A stretch of DNA of 64,000 nt from Cinnamomum chago (Eukaryota > Streptophyta > Magnoliopsida > Laurales > Lauraceae), in contig CP142452.1 of the NCBI GenBank assembly GCA_038049695.1, positions 66,965,501 through 67,029,500 on the forward strand, written 5' to 3'. The notes beneath the pieces were generated by a model. It saw only the letters and a program-made list of their open reading frames with translations, was not told the DNA's origin and made no database searches. Positions 58,893-64,000 of this stretch are shown piece by piece. A program made the translations under genes and the position numbers. Each line of letters starts with the position of its first letter. The stretch's first letter is position 1.

Positions 58893-61800
58893 ATAAACAC
58901 CCAATATCCATAAGTAGCCTTCCACCAATCGATCTCTTGCAAAAGGATACTTAGCGGCAAGGCCTATGTCCTTCCACCACCTACCGGAGATAAAATCATA
59001 AGCCACAATATTATAGGAATGAACAATTTGTGTTTTCCAAGAGTAACAGTTGGATGAATCTAACTCAAATATATCAAGCCCATGTAAACAGTATATAGGA
59101 GTTTTTATCCATGCCATCTCTAAAAGCAGAACCGCCTAAATTAAGGGCATGGACCGAAATTTCCGTAAGCAGATCCAACTTACCTATATATGGTAATATT
59201 TGACATGCATACCGGCTATTAAGGCTCGCCTGGGCCCCACAAATTATCGGACATTGGGGAGATGGACAGATCCATTCATGAAGGACCCAGAAACTAGAAA
59301 TAAGTTTCAATCTAATTTGTTAAAATAAAGGGGCGTGTATTTCCACAAAATGCAGAGAATGCCTCTATCTCATATATATATATATATATGGAAAATATTC
59401 AATTGAGAACTAGGTCTCACCATGCTTCCGTGAGAACTATTGGTGGGGTCCATCTAGAACCAATTCAAACCGTGCATAAACAGTGACCTCCCTTGATAGT
59501 TACTAATATGAAGCAATTAAACTCGTGGGCCATAGATGAAGTTGTTAGAGGCATGCGACTAGGGTCAAACTTTTTACTTGGGGTGCTCTCATATAGATCT
59601 TTCCATCCCCTCTAGTCCCATCCCTAAATGGCCCCATAAAAAGTTTTCATGGTGACTATGTGAGAACAATTCTCACTAGAACAAAGCCCGATATATATGA
59701 GCAGGGCTCTCATAAGCCGAAGCTTCGCTTATCTAAGCTGAAACGGTGCTAGTCCCACAAATCAAAGTCGATTATTATTGTTTTTTGCATGATGGAACTG
59801 AAAAATCCAATTCTGATTGGATTTATTTTGATTTGGAGACGATCATCATGCAAAAATCAATGATAATCGACTTTGATTTGTGGGACCAGCACTGTTTCCG
59901 CTTAAGATAAGCTAAGCTTCAGTTTAGGAGAGCTAGCCCCACTTGGATCTTTCGGTCCCCCCCTATCTCACAACAAGTGGGCCCAAAATTCAAATCTATA
60001 AAGATTTTATACGGCCAATTTTTGGGGTATCCTTTGCCCATGCATAAACCTATCCAGTGGGCTCCAACAACAATGATTTGTTCAGTAATCACATGATCAT
60101 TACAGCCTTATCTGATCCATCAAGTAATTGCCTTTTAAGCTAGTTTGTATATAATATGTAGAATAAAGCGATGTGTCATTCATATTAAGTGCGGTGTGTT
60201 ATACTGGCCTTGTTAGCTCCTTTAGCTCTTTTTGAGTCATTGACTGTATCAAACTGAAATCCAATTTTGCAAGCTCTAAGATAACATCATTCTGCTGCTT
60301 ATGTTGCTGGAAGAGTGAGATGTAAAATCTTGCATCCAGCCTGGCAATGCGCTTACGCGTAGGTAGCTGAAGAGCATGACCTACTTGTGCTGCCAAAGGA
60401 CCATCAAGATGGGTCATGAGGGACGTAAGCTGTCCTTTTGTGAAAGAGATGCCCTCATCCAATGTATTTTCTCCATGAGTGCCATAAAATGCCGCTTCGT
60501 AGAGACTTAACAGGCCCTCCACATCACTACACAAACCTTCCTTGAAGTTGCCTTCAACTCTATTTCATCATGAGAACTTTCCTTGTTGTTAGGTTTATGT
60601 CTTGTATTCCGGATTGACCGGATTGCATCATTGGTTTAATCAATGACCAGGTTCAGCTTAGGGGTATTTTGGTCATTGTACTGGGGCTTTTTTTTTTAGG
60701 CCAAGAAAGTGGAGATTATATATTGATGTAATCGGTAACCCTTGACTATGAGTGAGAGAGGTGGGAGCTCTATCTCCTGTGCTATCAAAGTTTTCCGAAT
60801 GGGAGGGGAAGATGTGAGAGCAAGATTGAGACCTATGGGGAGAGAGTAGCCTAACTGTTAGATGGTTTGGAATCCTTGTAACGAGTTGCTCAATTTCTTG
60901 CATAGTGAAATCCTCATGACCCAATGGAAGTAGTCAAGTTTGTCGAACCACGTAAATTGTAGTCTCTCGTATGCTCGTGGTTGATTGATCATACATGTTT
61001 TGCCTAATTAATTCCCCAACACTGCTCTCTAGTCTTACTACTTTGCATAAGTTTGCCTCACAAGATTGTTCACAAATTTAAGATTTTTGAAGTGTTTAAA
61101 ACTATTCCTTTATTCATAGTGTGTAATAAAGTTCCATGTCAATAATAACAGCCCCTCGCACCTATTACACTTGAACATTGTAACATTTCTTTTTTTCTTT
61201 TTTTTTGGAACTCCATGGCAGCATCCCTCTACTAATATATCATCAAATTTCAATTCAAACGGCGTGAGTCCCATTGTACAACTGAGCACAACGATAGAAA
61301 CCTACTCGGCGCTGACATGGCAACGTTGCTAACATGGTATTTATCACATTTTCATCATGGTTAACAATCATAGATTGGGACCCCCTCCTTCTTAGCAGAA
61401 ACTTGAAGATATGTGATTGAAGGGGAAGTGATTTATCTTGAATGGTCCGGATGATCTCCACGTGAGCCCGACGATGGAGTTCCAAAAAACTGTTACACGG
61501 ATTTGTGTAGTAGCTGCGACTGAGGATGGACTCAAATAATAGTTATGAGTATAGAAACACGAGAAGCTTAAGAGGAAGGGAGCATCGCATCTCAAACAGA
61601 TACTCATGGATTGATCGTGTTGGGTATGAAGTTTCACAAGTAATGCCACTATCTAGCTCAACTTATCAAATATATCAAACATAAAAATAAATAAATAAAT
61701 AAATAACAATAGGTGCAAGTTAATAAAAATGAGTACTTTACTACCTTTTGACATATATCTTTTCAAAAAAAATTAAAAATTAAAACTAATGATAAAATGT

Positions 61801-64000
61801 GATAAGTTCCTAAAACATCACAGGGAGAATCGGTCCTGGGGCTTGGGTTTGAATGGTCTCCCTAAAAAGTTTTAGAAACCTTCAAGTTTTTCTAAAGATT
61901 GTGGCTTTGTTTATTTATGCCAACCCTCCTCGAAAAGTAAGTATAATGGCTCTTTCAAGGAAAATGTCTTGGTTTTGCCTTTGATGTTATAAGATTCATG
62001 TGCTGGTCTCACCATGCAATAATTTTCAATAGGATCTTGTAATGGATGTGTGCTCCGGTGGCGGAGGGCTTGGGAAACTCACAGTGAATGCTTAGATCTC
62101 TGGATGTCCTGGTAATAAATCAGTGTCCCTCTATCTCCCATAAATAAGCAATGTCGAGGAGTCATGTACGCCTTCATTAAAAGTTATCTCCGTCTAAGAG
62201 TCTCTCACATATATAACTTGACTAGTGAGGAACAATGTTACTTGAGTTTGGTGCTAGTCCTAACTCTACCCTAAGAGTTAAATTCCTAAAAAAAACTCTA
62301 TAAATTAATACTTACACTAGGGGATTACCTCGGCCCTTGGCCAATACCTTAACCCGAGGTGGGCCCATGCGGCAGGTTGGCCACCCAATTCTTACATGTC
62401 ATGAATTGATAGTATTTCGTCTCCCTCTGATTATCTTAAAGGCTATGATTTGAGGAATAGAGAATTTCACTCTATAAATAATTATTTTTCGCATGGCTCA
62501 TCTAACTCCATGGTAATTGGATGGTGTTAAAACTCACTCAAAGCCCATGTCCATGTGGTTCTCCACAAATTTGACCCACCCTCTTCTACTAGAACTCATT
62601 ACTCGTCCATATCTCTAGTATTTGATTATAGTTTCATTAATAGTATTTTTTTTATTTATCATGAGAAAATTTGCAGATGTTGTTCGAGGAGATGAAGTAT
62701 GGTGAGATTAGTTATTTCAAACGCATTCAAGAGTATGATAGAATACTGCATTCAAAGGAAAAAGTGATTTACATTACTTCCACTAGATTTGTGCATACTC
62801 TATGAAGAATATAATAGTTTTTCCTCTTTGTACTTAGAATAGAACGGTGCTAACCACAAAAAAGTAAAGTCTGGAAAAAATCAGTTATTGAGAACGGCAA
62901 CTTACCTTATTGGTAAGTGACCGCAGTTCTCACTTGGAAGCTAGGGTTTAAATCCTGCTACGTCACCTCTTCTCACTTGTGTAGGCTTTTTTTTCGCTTG
63001 TACAGGCTTCTTTCCCACTTGTGTGGGCCTTCTTTTTGTGTTTGGAGCGGGCTGTCTCTTGGATCTTAGCTCCCTTGGTCGAGTTACCCCAAAAACCAAA
63101 AGGGAAAATCAAATCTTCCTACAAGATACAAATGTTCCCCAAAAATTCCTGCATTGTAATCAATGTTTAAAACCTAAAAGCTTGAGCAAAGTAATTTGGA
63201 CAAGTCAAACTCAATACCCACTCGGTGAATTAGAAACCATTGTTTAAAAGCCGGACATAAGGTCATAGCGCCAAGTACATTGTCCCCTCCTTAATTGCCT
63301 AGGCCAATGTCACACTAAACTAAATCAACTCAATCAGCAGAGGGTTTTTATTTTTACTTTTTTTTTCCTAGCCAAGTGGGCTAGGACACATGCAAATTTA
63401 GTAAGAGTTTTATGGATTAATCCTTGGTCATCTTGGTGAGAGGCAAGGTTCCTGACTCAAATATTAGTGAGAGGAAGCACCAACAACCCCTCATTCTCTA
63501 TCCAACTCTACGCCGAAAGAGAGCAAACACATGATCAATCAATGTCCTTTGTTATTTCATTTATGTTTAACTCGATTTCCTTAAAATTTTCCTTTTCCAT
63601 CATTCTCATATATATATATATATATATGCTACAAAACTCCCTGGATGTTTCCCACAAAAAGGCCCCTTTTTTAGCCAATGAAAGTGTGACACATGTCATC
63701 AATGATACACTTATCCATTCTCTCTCCTAAATATTCTCCTACAAATGAGGAGCTTTTATAGATTCTCTTAAATCATTGACTATTAGATAGGGGCAGAAGC
63801 TCCCCTTTTGAGATAGGGAAGTTTTTTAGAATCTCTCTCTCTCTCTATATATATATATATAAATATATATATATACACATTAGCGCTCGAGGGCTCATGC
63901 CCAACGCGGGCCTTGTTTAAAGAGTTATTAAAATATTAAATAGTATTATTCATTTCATTTAAATGAAATGTAAATGACTACTTAAAGCATATATCCATGC
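58893..64000 (-). repeat. Inverted-repeat arm B', counterpart of 18963-24073
   Basis: Reverse complement of the left arm, including the long-TIR MITE (59699-59946), solo-LTR-like insert (about 60585-61022), SINE-like patch (62885-63245), TA-rich tract (63604-63630) and the end near 63880-63910 with GCCCAACGCGGGCC. It continues beyond the window. In copy 3 exon 4 extends past the point where copy 2 is truncated. Confidence 0.9.

Larger units (their letters stand above)
48903..60565 (-). pseudogene. Sesquiterpene synthase, copy 3 (exons 3, 4, 6, 7)
   Basis: Minus strand. Exon 3 (about 60560-60209) has CSDVEGLLSLYEAAFYGTHG and ends ACAAG|GCCAGT, a GC donor with a further change. Exon 4 (58980-58755) has [18 protein letters not shown] and the metal-binding DDxxD as IIDDNFDVDG, but the donor GT after KRFD is lost (ATTATG). 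Exon 5 was not found; LINE sequence lies in the gap. Exon 6 (56232-56076) lacks its 5' third and has a 4-bp insertion (GTAC) before CCGTCC. Exon 7 (49200-48903) has a 4-bp insertion (TCGA) after ATGGGAGA. Intron 6 is about 6.9 kb, holding a MULE-like element, TRIMs and MITEs. It is clearly non-functional. Confidence 0.88.

Overview
The window is nuclear DNA of a flowering plant. It is AT-rich, has no long intact ORFs, and shows GT-AG introns. The gene fragments are plant families: TPS-a terpene synthase, SNF4/KIN-beta-gamma, KANADI and serine carboxypeptidase-like. The mobile elements are plant LTR retrotransposons (Tork-type Copia, Sirevirus-type Copia), L1-type LINEs, hAT, PIF/Harbinger, CACTA, TRIMs and MITEs. 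I cannot name the species; a woody magnoliid or early-diverging eudicot is only a guess. No tRNA, rRNA, CRISPR or bacterial-style operon is visible.

The backbone is a degraded, partly inverted cluster of sesquiterpene synthase (TPS-a) copies. Copy 1 (+, 1-5264) supplies the last two exons, both intact, of a gene that starts upstream of the window. Copy 2 (+, 18963-24073) has upstream flank, exon 3 and a truncated exon 4. Copy 3 (-, about 64000 down to 48677) mirrors both of these in one unit and carries two 4-bp frameshifts. A fourth copy (-) is reduced to exon 2 at 25252-25530 with both splice sites lost. Thus 1-5264 is inverted against 48677-57027, and 18963-24073 against 58893-64000. A second, unrelated inverted pair is 7972-9150 against about 26575-27772.

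Between these lie mobile elements: a 5'-truncated LINE (5265-7971), a broken Tork/TNT1-like Copia element (11518-16645) whose 3' LTR abuts a xanthine dehydrogenase/aldehyde oxidase fragment, a LINE 3' end with a 10-bp target duplication (24478-25217), and a small hAT (25679-26088).

The centre (27777 to about 44950, - strand) is a PIF/Harbinger transposon opened by three later insertions: a gag-only Sirevirus-like LTR element in the transposase (28973-34334, 5-bp TSD, two 1138-bp LTRs almost identical), a 7.7-kb CACTA element in the Myb/SANT-ORF intron (35911-43573, 3-bp TSD), and a 998-bp hAT in the Myb/SANT exon (43849-44846, perfect 8-bp TSD). The CACTA element has no visible transposase but carries exons resembling SNF4/KIN-beta-gamma, KANADI and a serine carboxypeptidase-like protein, so it looks like a gene-capturing Pack-CACTA.

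The right part (45000-57000) holds solo-LTR-like sequence, an RRM exon, a chain of four TRIM LTRs with three primer-binding sites, and duplicated MITEs, the last two inside an intron of TPS copy 3. No complete functional gene is demonstrable; the best candidate is the 3' end of TPS copy 1.
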